Shown: positions 11,400 through 21,708 of the stretch, piece by piece | Position numbering within the stretch: the stretch's first letter is position 1 | How the letters are laid out: every line of letters begins with the position of its first letter | Assembly (NCBI GenBank): GCA_035079385.1 | Contig: JAVHKY010000004.1 | Location: forward strand, 20,181,001-20,245,000 | From: Aspidiotus rigidus | Taxonomy: Eukaryota; Arthropoda; Insecta; Hemiptera; Diaspididae | Direction of reading: 5' to 3' | Length of the DNA stretch: 64,000 bases | Translations under genes and position numbers: made by a program | The notes under the pieces: generated by a model | What the model was told of the DNA's origin: nothing | Database searches by the model: none | The model's input: only the letters and a program-made list of their open reading frames with translations

Positions 11400-12250
11400 G
11401 ATCATAACACGGACCACAAGTTTATGTAAAAATAATTTTGGGCTGTTTGTTCTTGTTCATGATCACGATACTTGACGTATCTTTTTGGTATGATTTTTCT
11501 GTGGTTGAGGACGCAGACGAACAATATGTGAGAGTAAGGAGGGTGTAAATATACGAAAAATGAGTGGATGCAGGGGAATTGCTGTTCAGGCAGATACGGT
11601 GTCAAGAGCAATGAGGAAAGTGCGTGATAATGGATGAAAAAGAGTTGAGATTGATTCTAGGCATTGGAAGATGGCTTGGATTTTGGTTTTCGGATTGAGA
11701 CCTTGCGGTGACGGCGAGAGAGAAGTTTCTCGTCAATTATATTCCTATGCAAGACTAGTTCGATTGTTGAATTTTGAAAAGGTGGAGCTGGGATTGAGTT
11801 CAGTATTTCGAGAGAGTGGCAAAAGGAAGTATTTGTAGCCTTGTTAAGGGAAAGTAGATACGATGAGAAGAAAATAATGGAAGTCGCTTATGCATTCGTG
11901 TGAATAATCTACAGTAAATACGTACGAGTAAGTCGATACCCCATTACCATTAAAGTTGAAGAGGATGTTAGGGACTGCGACTGAGGTCGTTCGAAAATAC
12001 AGGTGTGGAGGTTGCCTGTCAGTTCAAGATGGCGGTAATGTAGTGACAAAAGGTTGGATCGAAAGGCCCCCAGTGTAGATGAACTGAATCAGAGAGTGGA
12101 AGATGTGAAGGGAGATCAAAGCCTTGTATATAGGTAATTTTTAGTCTAGGATTGATCGGACTGCGGACTGGTAAGGAAGTAGCAGGATTTAGTGGTTGCA
12201 TTCGGAAGAAAAGAGAGATAAATATTTTGATACGTTTGGAGATCTAATTG
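11400..12250 (-). pseudogene. Degenerate LINE ORF2 (thumb to RNase H)
   Basis: Read on the minus strand, 12230-11950 carries the post-RT segment of the same LINE group seen elsewhere in the window: a 'YQSAVRSILDYG-PIY' block, then DSVHLH-GAF-like residues corresponding to 'LDSVQNxAIRICTGAFRTSP', then an 'LELTGNLHTC' remnant of 'LRRLKLTANL'. Around 11620-11480 an RNase H remnant reads ALDTVSA then TAIPLHPLIFRIFT, corresponding to 'TDSLSAL'. Frameshifts and stops are frequent. It is the same family type as 2.87-4.74, 19.05-21.26, 58.16-58.52 and 62.99-64.0 kb. Confidence 0.55.
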
Positions 12251-12500
12251 GATTTCGATTGTGAAACAATGAATGATGGGAGGGAGGAGTTAGCATGAAT
12301 TCCTGCAGGAAAGGAGAGACTGAGGTTTTTGGTGGTTTATTTTGTTGAGATTGGATTTAGAGGAAAGATATTTGGAGGCTATGGAAGGGCAGCCAGTTTA
12401 AGACTGGATATTCGTCATAATTTTATTGAGACTTTCGAATCGTAGAACGTCGACTCTATATCAAGTCTTTTCCCATGTTGAGTTACTCGATCATGAATTC
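12251..12500. other. Junction between LINE and composite repeat
   Basis: No convincing coding sequence. It probably holds more decayed LINE sequence on the minus strand and the outer edge of the composite repeat that starts near 12500. Confidence 0.3.
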
Positions 12501-13040
12501 GGCTTCTTAGGCTGTCGAGTTTAAAGATGTAAACGTTCCTCCAGGGTCGATCTCTTAGCGGAGAGCCCGGTATCCCTTTTGTTGGGGGTATTTTCAGAAA
12601 ATTTTCGTTCGCGAGCGCGGGCGCGAGCGGAGTTGATGACGTCACGGAGAGGGGAGGAGAAGGGGACTTGGAAAAATTCCGACCTCCGATCTATATATGA
12701 TAGGAGGGGAGTTGGGAAAATTTTGACCCAATACCATATTATGATAGGAAGTGGAATCAGAAACATTCCTACCTCTGAGCTGTATATGATAGGAGGGGGA
12801 CTTGAAAAAATTCCGACCTCCGAGCTATATATGGTAGGAGGATCCACCTCCCCGCATCCTTGTAATAAATTCAGTTGATTTTCGGTCAACACTCCAAAAA
12901 TCGACGTTAAATCTCGGACAAGGCGTGATGTCTTATGAGCTTGATTGTTTGAGGGGGACTTGGAGAAGAAAAATAGATCCATGTGAGAGAATTCCTACCT
13001 TCAACCTAAAAGCAGGAAAATCAGATGCCATTGCAGTAGA
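12500..13040. repeat. Left part of composite foldback repeat, copy A, with 45-bp minisatellite
   Basis: A degenerate AGCGGAGAGCCCGGTATCCC stretch near 12560 resembles the boundary motif of the foldback arms. It is followed by 'CTTTTGTTGGGGGTA', a GC-rich 'GCGAGCGCGGGCGCGAGCG' stretch, TGACGTCA (12637-12644), and four units of a ~45-bp repeat (12660-12845; consensus start GACTTGGAAAAATTCCGACC, end CTATATATGATAGGAGG). From 12845 to 13040 a non-tandem segment is shared almost base for base with 37900-38095 in copy B. No credible protein is encoded. Confidence 0.8.
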
Positions 13041-13804
13041 CTGCAATGGCAGCGGGGAACCCGCTGTCCCGAGTCCGCTAGAGCCTGAAGTTTTTATGAC
13101 GTGACAACTTGAACGTGCTGCAATTTCAAGGAAGCCGTCGTCTTTCCAAGTCCCCCTCCTATCATATAAAGCTCGAGAGTCGAAATTTTTCCAAGTCCCC
13201 CTCCCCTCTTTGTGACGTCATCAACCTTGCTCGCGCCCGCGCTCGCGGACGAAAATTTCCTGAGAGTACCCCCAACAAAAGGGATAGCGGGTTCCCCGCT
13301 AAAGGGGGTCTAGACCTCGAATCAAGAACAGAGAGAGGAGTCAGGTTAGATCTTGCGGATCCTTCCTGCTATAATTGCAACGACCCATTAACTTATTTTT
13401 AGCGGGGAACCCGCTAACCCTTTTGTTGGGGGTACTTCCAGGAAATTTTCGTCCGCGAGCGCGAGCGAGGTTGATTACGTCACGGAGAGGGGAGGGGGAC
13501 TTGGAAAAATTCCGACCTCCGATCTATATATGATAGGAGTGGGAGTTGGGAAAATTTTGACCCAATACCATATATGATAGGAAGTGGAATCAGAAACATT
13601 CCTACCTCTGAGCTGTATATGATAGGAGGGGGACTTGAAAAAATTCCGACCTCCGAGCTATATGAGATGGGAGGGGGACTTGGAAAGACGACGGCTTCCT
13701 TGAAATTGCAGCGCGTTCATGTTGTCACGTCATGATTTTCAGGACTTGGAAAAACTTCAGGCTCTAGGGGACTCGGGACAGCGGGTTCCCCGCTGCCATT
13801 GCAG
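13041..13804. mobile_element. Foldback element, composite copy A
   Basis: Left arm 13041-13301 and right arm 13400-13804 are inverted repeats around a 98-bp loop. The outer ends read CTGCAATGGCAGCGGGGAAC and its complement, and the inner ends read AGCGGGTTCCCCGCTAA and its complement, so each arm is bounded on both sides by the same near-palindrome. Each arm carries a TGACGTCA-like site (13211; 13478 as TTACGTCA) next to a GCGAGCGC-rich segment. The right arm is longer because it contains about four extra copies of the 45-bp minisatellite (13500-13680). No target-site duplication or transposase is evident. Copy B at 38096-38670 has the same architecture and nearly the same loop. Confidence 0.85.
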
Positions 13805-13849
13805 GATCTAACTTTTGCTCTTTTCATGTTGTCGATTTTTTCCCGAATA

Positions 13850-14466
13850 TCCCATAGGCTACCACTATGTAACAAATGGGTGAATTCTTTGATCTGCTCA
13901 ATGTCTGCTGGTCTCCGAACTTTTGTAAATTTTAATGTTGAATCGTTTGAGTTTTTTGAAAAGTTAATCATCCCTGTTAGTTCCCTTGTGAGTCCTTCAT
14001 TTCAGGGGTATTCATGCCCAAATTTGAACTAACTCAGTTCTCGAGCCAGGAGTTGTTGCTGAGTCGGCGTAGGCAACCTTGAAATTGAGCCTTGACCCGG
14101 CCTGAGTAAAAAAATTTGGAGCCTTACACGGACCATGTCAAATATTTGGTGTGCCTAAATTGGGAACCAGAGCAAAAATAAAATTCTAATTTCAGGCCAG
14201 GACGTAGGTATGTAGACGAAGTTCTGTGTACGTGGACTAGTCCTCAAGGCCGTCTGAGCGAGTTCCTCGCCCATATGAGTATGCAATACCCACCCATAAA
14301 ATGTATTTTGGAAGTCTGGGATCCCGCAATAAAATACTTGCATTTGACGGTCTCTGCAAGAAATGGTTTCCACGAGTTTGGGATCCATAGGAAAGATTCT
14401 TTGACCTATATTTTCGTCCCAGGGTCCTTCATTTTGTTTTGTTGCGTACAAGATTTCTATATTTAA
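13850..14466 (+). pseudogene. Penelope-like reverse transcriptase, catalytic motif altered
   Basis: Plus-strand translation in two or three frames gives FDLLNVCWSPNFCKF near 13889 (identical in part to the minus-strand PLE at 59.1 kb), a decayed 'GIPVxSxL', 'VFMPKFELTQFSS' near 14007, and from 14200 RYVDEVLCTWTSPQGRLSEF. The last frame continues through EVWDPAIKYLHLTVS and GFHEFGIHRKDSLT to a stop at 14464-14466. Motif C reads YVDE instead of YVDD, so the second catalytic aspartate is a glutamate. The segment 14045-14190 between palm halves is not readable as PLE. It abuts the foldback element at 13804, which may have cut the 5' side. Confidence 0.8.
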
Positions 14467-14544
14467 TGAAATTTTAATTTCTGCTATATTTACAACTTCC
14501 CTCAACTTGTATGATACTTTTATGATCAGTCGAAAGAAGGAGGG

Positions 14545-14965
14545 AAAGGTGCGACACGCTAGCTTCACTGCTTCAGTTTTGTAATTGAAAAAGGGCCCAA
14601 TTTTTCGTAGGAAATAGCGATTTTAGTAGTCCTTAACCATAGGCCAAAAGAAAATAATTTCTCAAAAGGTCGGGACAAAATTTATTGGAGGAATAACGAA
14701 ACATTAGAAAACTCCTCAAGTTTTTACGTCTTTATTAGGGAACACATTTCCAGATTCTGTTTCAAACCTATTTTCTGAGCCTTAAAGAATATGGGCCCAT
14801 TTAAAAGTTCTCCATAAATCAAGAATCGATAGGTATGACACGCTAGCCCCACTGCTTCAGTTTTGTGATTGAAAAAGGACCCAATAGTTCGTAGGAAATA
14901 GCGATTTTAGTGATCCTTAACTAAGGGCCAAAAGGAAATAATTTCACAAAAGAATTTTTCTTGAG
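14545..14965. repeat. Two direct repeats of about 130 bp, 284 bp apart
   Basis: The sequence around GACACGCTAGC (14553) recurs at 14837 and stays similar for about 130 bp, including TTCAGTTTTG, a CGTAGGAAATAGCGATTTTA segment and GGCCAAAA. The material between is diverged but may be the rest of a ~284-bp unit. No coding potential. Confidence 0.75.
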
Positions 14966-17386
14966 GAATCCCTGAAATATTAAGTAGAAAAAGCTTTACG
15001 AGAAGTTTGTACAACTGAATACTTTTAAATCACCAATTTGTTAGGCACGGTCCCGACTGAAAAAAAAAAAACTCTCCTGCAGGATGTGGTCTCGGAAATC
15101 TAGCCTCCAATTCGGTGTGCCTATCAAGAGCTATTCTTTACGAACACCGTGATATTCTATACTGCGAGTGTATTATTTACGAAGTTCGCTACGGTATATA
15201 ACTGGATAATCAATAACGCTCAAGCGTGCACTATCTATAAATTTCTGGCAGCCTGATAACGCGGAAGTAACACATCGCGAAATAACGCTGTAAAAAATCT
15301 GCTGCACGAAGAAACGGACTGTTCCGCTAACCGGAAACGACACTTTCTTCGAATCTTGAATGAATTCATGCCGTATACCGCAACCAAATAGGGAAAACAT
15401 TCACGCTTAGCCACCCTCTTTCTACGAATGCAACCACCGTTTGTACGCTAGTAACCTATTCAAAGTATTTTGCGGTCATTGTCCCTTGCTGTGGAATGCG
15501 TCGGGTGTAGACAAGGGTTAATGAACCAAACTCGAGTCAGCCCTTTCGAACTCGAGCCCTTTGCGGCTGGAAGGTGCTGTTGACAATCATTGTTTGATAT
15601 TCTCCAGGTGAAGAAAGAGTACATTATTGACCCGTATGTATATGATAATGAAGCGAGATTAGGCAAATCGCAGCTGCAACACGCAGTTACCTGCGAAGAA
15701 TTTCTGCGGACTTAATACGCTTGACATTTATCAATGTGAACTACAATCTTGACTGTCTCATTTGTAGGGTGATAAAACGGTATATCCCGTGCTTATATAC
15801 GAAAGAACGTTAATAATATTGATACACGAAAAGTTCGAAAATTTTATTCGCAACTCGCTTCTCGTCGCCTGGTTACGTTCGGAGAATTTACGTATTTTCG
15901 TACGCACGAGTTTCCTGTATCTTATGCTCTCCTGTTGCGACGGTTTCGTAAAATTCTCCCTCCATTTGGAAAACTACAACGCTCATAACGAAGTTCGCTC
16001 GTAGAAAGCACCCTTCTCTAGTTCTTCGTGTGCCTAGCGGGCGTGTCTCGCAAACCTTAAATCTTTTCTCCTCAAGCTCTCACTAACTCCGAGGAAAGTG
16101 CAAATAGCATTATTTCTCTCTCGTTAACCTCGACGATCCATCTTCGGTCAAGACACAATCTCCATTCATTTTCGCCGGCGAGTTTTTTCAATTTAACGCT
16201 TACGAAATTGATTGTTCGCTTTGTGCCAGAATGCTGACAGCTTTCGGCGATATCCGAGGAAAACTATTCGCCCATTTTTCGCATCAGAAGTAGACTATAT
16301 CTTTTGCAATATCGTGAACTATTATCACCAGGAGGAGAAAAATGCACCGAAGGTATCTTGTATGCAGCATGTAACGAGTGCGCGAAAAAAAAGTGAAAGT
16401 TGAAAATATTGACCCAATCCTTTAGCTTAAGTGCCCCCGCCCCGGCAAAGTGAACAAACTAAACAGCGCGCGGCGTCGGTAATCGTTTTTACGCCTAAGT
16501 ACTGCACAACAAATTGCGTCGAGCCTACCAATGTAATTCGAAAAGAGCGGACATTCGCAATAGTTCACTTGCGCGGTATCAGGATTAGAGAGATACGAAG
16601 ACGGTTTTAAGAGTGCTCGCAAAATTGCGAAAAGCGCAACGGGCGAATGTATTCTATGAAATCAATGGATGAAAGTAAAAGTTGTTTGCAAGCACATACC
16701 ACACATTAATGCGTCCTGAGGAGAAGTTTCGAACGGTACTGTAAGTGCAAAAGTACTCGCGGTCGCCTTTCATCCCCCTTGCTCCGTGAAGAAAGTTCAC
16801 GTCTCCTTGGAAACTACAGACTGTACTTGTCGCCTTTGCTGGTAGCGTAAACAATCACGCGGTATCTCGTTCGATGCGAAGTACTTAGTTTCTGACCATC
16901 TCTTGAATAATGTATGTTATTACGTAATCTTTTACAAAATGAGAATGTGCATCAGATATTCCAGCGAGACGTTATCGACGTTTACGGCTTTTTAATATCA
17001 ATAAAGAACATTTGCAATGCTTTTAAATCGGACTTATTCAACAATATGTTAATTGCGAGGATACGAATATTCACCTGTTGGATGGTTGGAGTAGATTATT
17101 CATCAATCTTGAGTAAAGAATTTGCGAGATTTTAATTATATTGATTGAGGCGAGAAAATTACACGTCTTATGAAGTAATATTTTGACCTTAATTTAATTA
17201 TCAATTCTGATCGCTCCTGTCGCCGAAATTCTTCGAAATCTCTCTCCTGATAAGTATAATATATAAGTTTTTCCACCCAGCCTCGGTTGTAAATGTACCA
17301 GTAATGCCTTGTATACATAATGTGTTTTACAACTTTGCTAGTGAGAGAAGAGATAGAAATCATAGAAGAGCAAAAACAGTAAGCTC
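14966..17386. other. Unique-looking, CpG-rich DNA
   Basis: No repeat, RNA gene or protein family recognised. CG dinucleotides are common between about 15.1 and 17.0 kb, as in other single-copy parts of the window. Frames of 60-75 codons are scattered on both strands without domain similarity. Confidence 0.5.
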
Positions 17387-17394
17387 GTAATAAT

Positions 17395-18391
17395 CAGAGT
17401 ATTGCAGCCAAGGATGGGAAGTTATTCGATGAGTGGAAGCTGAAAGTTGGAAGTGGAAGTCAACAGCATTGATTTCTTCAATCAACTTCCTGCACAGGAG
17501 GCTACACCGCCTTCTTAAAGAAAGATAGAAAATATCCAAAATAACTATTTGAAGAAAAATATCTCTTTTTTACAAAAGATAAATATTTTTCTCCATAATC
17601 GTTATTTTGGATATTCGTCAATCTTTATTCATTTATTTATTTTTTTTTTTGTATGGCACCACTGCATACTGATGATCCTGCGGACTGCAGTCTGCATTCT
17701 GTTGTTCTGTTTTGCCGTTTTTAAAAATTTTGTTGGAAGTGGAAGCTGGAAGATTGGAAGTTATTCGATAGAAACGCTCAGGAGATGGAGGCTGGAAGTA
17801 GGAAGCTGCAATACGAAAAGTTGGAAGTGGAAGTCAGAAAAGAAAAATTGAAAGTGGAAGTTTTATCAATCAACTTTGCATCCTTGATTGCAGCCAGCTG
17901 AAAGCCGAAGGTCAAAAGCCGAATTGAGCTGAATTTTTACTGATAAGAGAAAGGCTTAGAGCCAGCTTTATTCAAACCTCTGTAAGCGAAAAACCAAAAT
18001 AAGCTAAATTTTTTCAGATTATTTTTTTTAGCTTTCCGGGTTCCCGCAAAATAAGAAACTGCAATGCTTAAGTGTTCGAATTTCAACTGACTCTGCCAAC
18101 AAATTCAGAAAGACAAGAAAGATTGGTTCCAGTTCAGTTGAGCTTTTCAGCCGTTCATCTCACAAGCTTGGCTGCAGTCGTTCAATGAATATGAACACAA
18201 ACTGGAGAATAGGTATCTTCCATAAGTAACACAAAATCTCAGTTCTCCTGATCGTTTCATCTGGACTTATAATTCTTTATGACATTGCGGAATTATGCTA
18301 AAACTAACTGAATATTTCCAAAAGCCAATATTTTCAAGGTCGTAAGTTTAAGCTGAGAGCTTAAACTGAAACTTTTGGCTGCAATATTCTG
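17395..18391. mobile_element. Outer hAT-like non-autonomous element
   Basis: The ends read CAGAGTATTGCAGCC (left) and CAGAATATTGCAGCC (right, reverse complement). Flanks GTAATAAT (17387-17394) and GTACTAAT (18392-18399) agree at 7 of 8 positions, an 8-bp target-site duplication typical of hAT elements. The interior is non-coding and, apart from a 478-bp inner insertion near its left end, about 510 bp long. No transposase fragment is visible. Confidence 0.8.
17409..17886. mobile_element. Inner hAT-like MITE nested in the outer element's TIR
   Basis: The ends read CAAGGATGGGAAGTTATTCG (left) and CAAGGATGCAAAGTTGATTG (right, reverse complement). A perfect 8-bp duplication ATTGCAGC lies at 17401-17408 and 17887-17894. 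The duplicated octamer is part of the outer element's TIR, which proves the insertion order. Repeated GGAAGTGGAAG motifs fill both subterminal regions. The 100-codon frame at 17549-17851 inside it has no family similarity. Confidence 0.9.
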
Positions 18392-18399
18392 GTACTAAT

Positions 18400-19049
18400 C
18401 GTTCAACAAAAAATAATGAAATAAAGAAGTAGGCTAAGTGATGAAGAACTAATTTAATGTAGTACTAAGTAGCTAATGAGGTGACTCGTCCAGCACTTCT
18501 TAGCCTAGTCTAGGCTTAGTATGCTGATTATTAGGCCTAATATGAAGGCTTAACATACAAGCCCAGAGGTAGACTAACTTGTAATAAACTACGGATGTAC
18601 GCCCCAAGGTAGCGAAGGTCGACATTTTCAATGTCCCAGAAGTAGGTCAAGGTCACTGATGACGTCATAGGCTTATTTCGCCTTATAAAAATATACATTA
18701 TGTCAAAAAAAAGATCACCTAGCAGCGTAAGCAAGACCATGACAACCGGTACTCTCCCATTATGTCAATCCAAAACCACTCATTTATCCACAAATCATTA
18801 ATTTTTCGCTTCACATGAATGGAAACGCGTTCTTTACGTGCTTTCGAAGTCACGTTTCGTTCTTCGGGGAGAAAAAACGAGCAAGTTTTGTCCTAGGGAA
18901 TAAAACGCATGCGCATTACGTACCTACGGAGAACGTCGTGTGAACTGAAAAATGACGTACACCACACAAGAACTTGAGCTGCATGGTAGCCCCCGCCATG
19001 GCTCGAGTCGCCAAAACGCTCGTTCAGATATCGCTTACTCTACTTTGTC
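18400..19049. other. Spacer, TAG-rich at the left, no gene seen
   Basis: 18420-18560 is rich in TAGGC/CTAG motifs similar in flavour to 62.1-62.9 kb. A TGACGTCA site lies at 18659-18666. No coding or RNA gene recognised. Confidence 0.4.
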
Positions 19050-21260
19050 CAATCAGTTTTTACTGGTCCCCATTCTCTTTCCTTCTACTTAACTCCGACT
19101 CAATTCCGTTCCTCGACCTCCTCTTTCACTCTCGTTATTCAAAGATTTGATGGCAAAAGTCATGAGGCGCTGAACCTATTCCAACATTTCATCAGTGTGG
19201 CGCACAGTTCACCTGAATGACATTTCAATGATTGTAAGAAGAAGAATCTCATAAATGTGAAAGAGATTCATTTCCCAGGATCGACTATATGTCATCAATG
19301 AATGTCAAGTAGGCACATCGGCCATAACACCATCACCTTATCTAGCTCCTCCATCCAGTGCAATTGCCAAACCCTGTTCCTAGTTTGGTCAATCCTAGAT
19401 TACGACCCTCATATACGATCCACCATCTGCATCTGTGTTGGTGATTTTCAATCCAGCCTCGCTCTACACATAAGCCTGTGCCCGGAGTCAGGATAACCGC
19501 TGCTACTTTAATGTCGTCTTAAGCTAACAGCCAATCTCTCCACCTCCATGCTTCAACTCTCATTCTCATCTGCCTACAACATCCTCTTCAACTCATCGAC
19601 CTACTTACTATGCGTCACCTCTTGAACCGTTTTGTATCCTTATCTTACCTCGCAGCTTGAAATAACTTTTAAGGTATGCTATTATAAAGTTGAGTGAGCT
19701 AAGAAAGAAACCCGTTTTCGGAAGTAAAATTAGTTACTCGACCGAGGAGGGAGGACAAGATGAATAAATTAATATCCCTTAAATACATAAAATATACAGG
19801 TACACATTGTGTCAGGCTACCATTCGCCCAACCCGTTCTTGACCTGGTGTAAATTTAAATCACGGACTCCCACGCTCTGCTCGTTTGCCCTCCGTCTTAA
19901 CTTTGTATAAGCCTAGTACACTCTATTTTAGGCTAACAGGCTGACAGCGCCCCAATTCTTAGTGCCTGGCATATTGTTTGCCAGGCTCCCCTCGCTTTCT
20001 CTTCCTGTGTCTGTAGAAGTACTATTTAGAGGCCAGAGCGAGTCGCGAGATCCTGCTCCCACTTTACCAATCTCCAGGTCAGTGTCTAGTTCGATCGACC
20101 CTAAATTACCAGATCACTTATATATTATAGCCTTGGTCTCTTTTCGCGTCTTACATTCTTAGATTCAGTTCGAAATTCGATCGTCCACATCCGCAACAAT
20201 AACTTTCGATCCAGCCTCACCTTGAGTTTGTGTGTCAGTGTTTCCGCCGTCTTGATCTAGCGGCCAATCTCTTCTCCTGCATCCTTCCATCCCCTCTACC
20301 TCAGTCTACGACATCCTCTTCATCCACATGTGGCATTGATTTAATTACTACAAGTCATTTACCCATATTATGCTTCACTTCCTTCACCAAAATATGAACT
20401 TCCACTGTCTTCTTCCCATTTTATCAACTTCATATCTCAGCTTAGAATAATTTTTAAATAGTGCGTAATAAATATTTACTGCCTACTGTTCTGTTTACCA
20501 CTCCCCTTTCTTAGAAACACTAAAATTACATCTTAGTGCCAACCTTTGTTTCTCAGGCGGTTCAAAATTAAAAAATTAGATTGGTTTTGCATAATATCCA
20601 ATTGATAACAAACTTCTCTCTCTCCTGTCTCTTCGCCATCGCATCTCTGAAATCCAACTTATCATCTTTCAATACCTAAAAATGATCCCAACTCACCCTC
20701 CTTCATCATCCCACACGTTCCTTATATGTAGCTACTAACTCTCTATACGCCCTTACAGGAATTTCCAATCTTTCTCTATCCATTCTTTTCAAGTATTCGC
20801 GTCCTCCCTATAACCTTCTGAGTCATTTTTTATTCCGTATCCTTTATCTAGATTTCTAGCCGCAGCGGAATCAGTGGTAACAAAGAGTCGACGAATCCAC
20901 AAAGCAGCTACTAAATTTCCGCGTAGTAATCATTGCCCTAGATCGGACCTCATTCTTTGAATCATACCCATTGGCCAACACAAGTCCCACAGAGTAAATT
21001 AACGAAAATGAAACTATTACCTTTCTCATAGGCCACGTCCGCCTGCAAAAACACCACCAACACGAAATTTACTTGAAACGTCTCCGCATTGCCCATACAT
21101 GTCTGATGCACGCTTACCTCTTCTCCAACCTTTACCTCCTCTCGTGCGAACATTGCAACAATGGACTGTCCTTTCTCAGTCATTCGTTTATTCGCGTGAC
21201 TCGCCCTGACACCGCTTCCCTGATCTCATCTACCAAATCTCCTCATCCATCTTAATAACT
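19050..21260 (+). pseudogene. Degenerate LINE ORF2, thumb segment present twice, then RNase H C-terminus
   Basis: Plus-strand reading shows LINE post-RT similarity at 19370-19680 (a TICICVGDFQSSLAL remnant of 'AIRICTGAFRSSP', then RLKLTANLSTSML). The same segment appears again at 20160-20440 (LDSVRNSIVHIRNNNFRSSL, then a 'RPISSPASFHP' remnant). The C-terminus follows at 21055-21250: HEIYLKRLRIAHTCLMHAYL, then CEHCNNGLSFLSHSFIR. That is the conserved 'ILTRLRIGHTxLTHxYLL' block plus a CxxC...H zinc-type motif. RT catalytic motifs are not readable. Finding the thumb twice within 0.8 kb means either two superposed insertions or an internal duplication. Product when intact: ORF2 polyprotein of an RNase H-bearing LINE. 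Confidence 0.65.
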
Positions 21261-21387
21261 ATCGTCGAAAACCTTCCTTCCTCCCGTTCCATCCTATCCT
21301 GCATGTTGTTTTTCGCAAGGTTATTCAAAAATTGGATGAAAAAATCTTTCGGAACACCTTGAGAGAAAAATTATCTTTGGAAAGCAA

Positions 21388-21501
21388 AGACAAGACCCTC
21401 ATTTTGTTGTCTACAAAGTTTCATATTCGGAGTGCCCTGATTCATTCTACATTGGGAAGGTTTCTGAACTTTCAAGTAAAAAGATTGACCATCATAATTG
21501 A
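21388..21501 (+). pseudogene. PLE GIY-YIG endonuclease fragment
   Basis: One frame reads VVYKVSYSECPDSFYIGKVS before a stop at 21499-21501. VY plus FYIG with the spacing YKxSYSEC matches the GIY-YIG nuclease core at the C-terminus of Penelope-like elements, which nicks target DNA to prime reverse transcription. Only the N-terminal half of the domain survives. A hammerhead-like motif at 22.60 kb, beyond an inserted foldback element, could be this PLE's terminal region. Confidence 0.65.
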
Positions 21502-21708
21502 TTAATATCTTCGACGTGGGAGGTCGAAGTTGAATTACTGAAAATTCAACAAGGGACTTGGAAATTGAAGTAATCGCACTGCTTTGAATAAAAATTGTTA
21601 GTCGCGAGATCAATGATAAGAAAAGTACTCCATATTCTAAATACTGTGGATTTTTAACCGGCACTCAAATACATCACTCATTCATAAATTGTAATCGTAC
21701 TTGTATTA

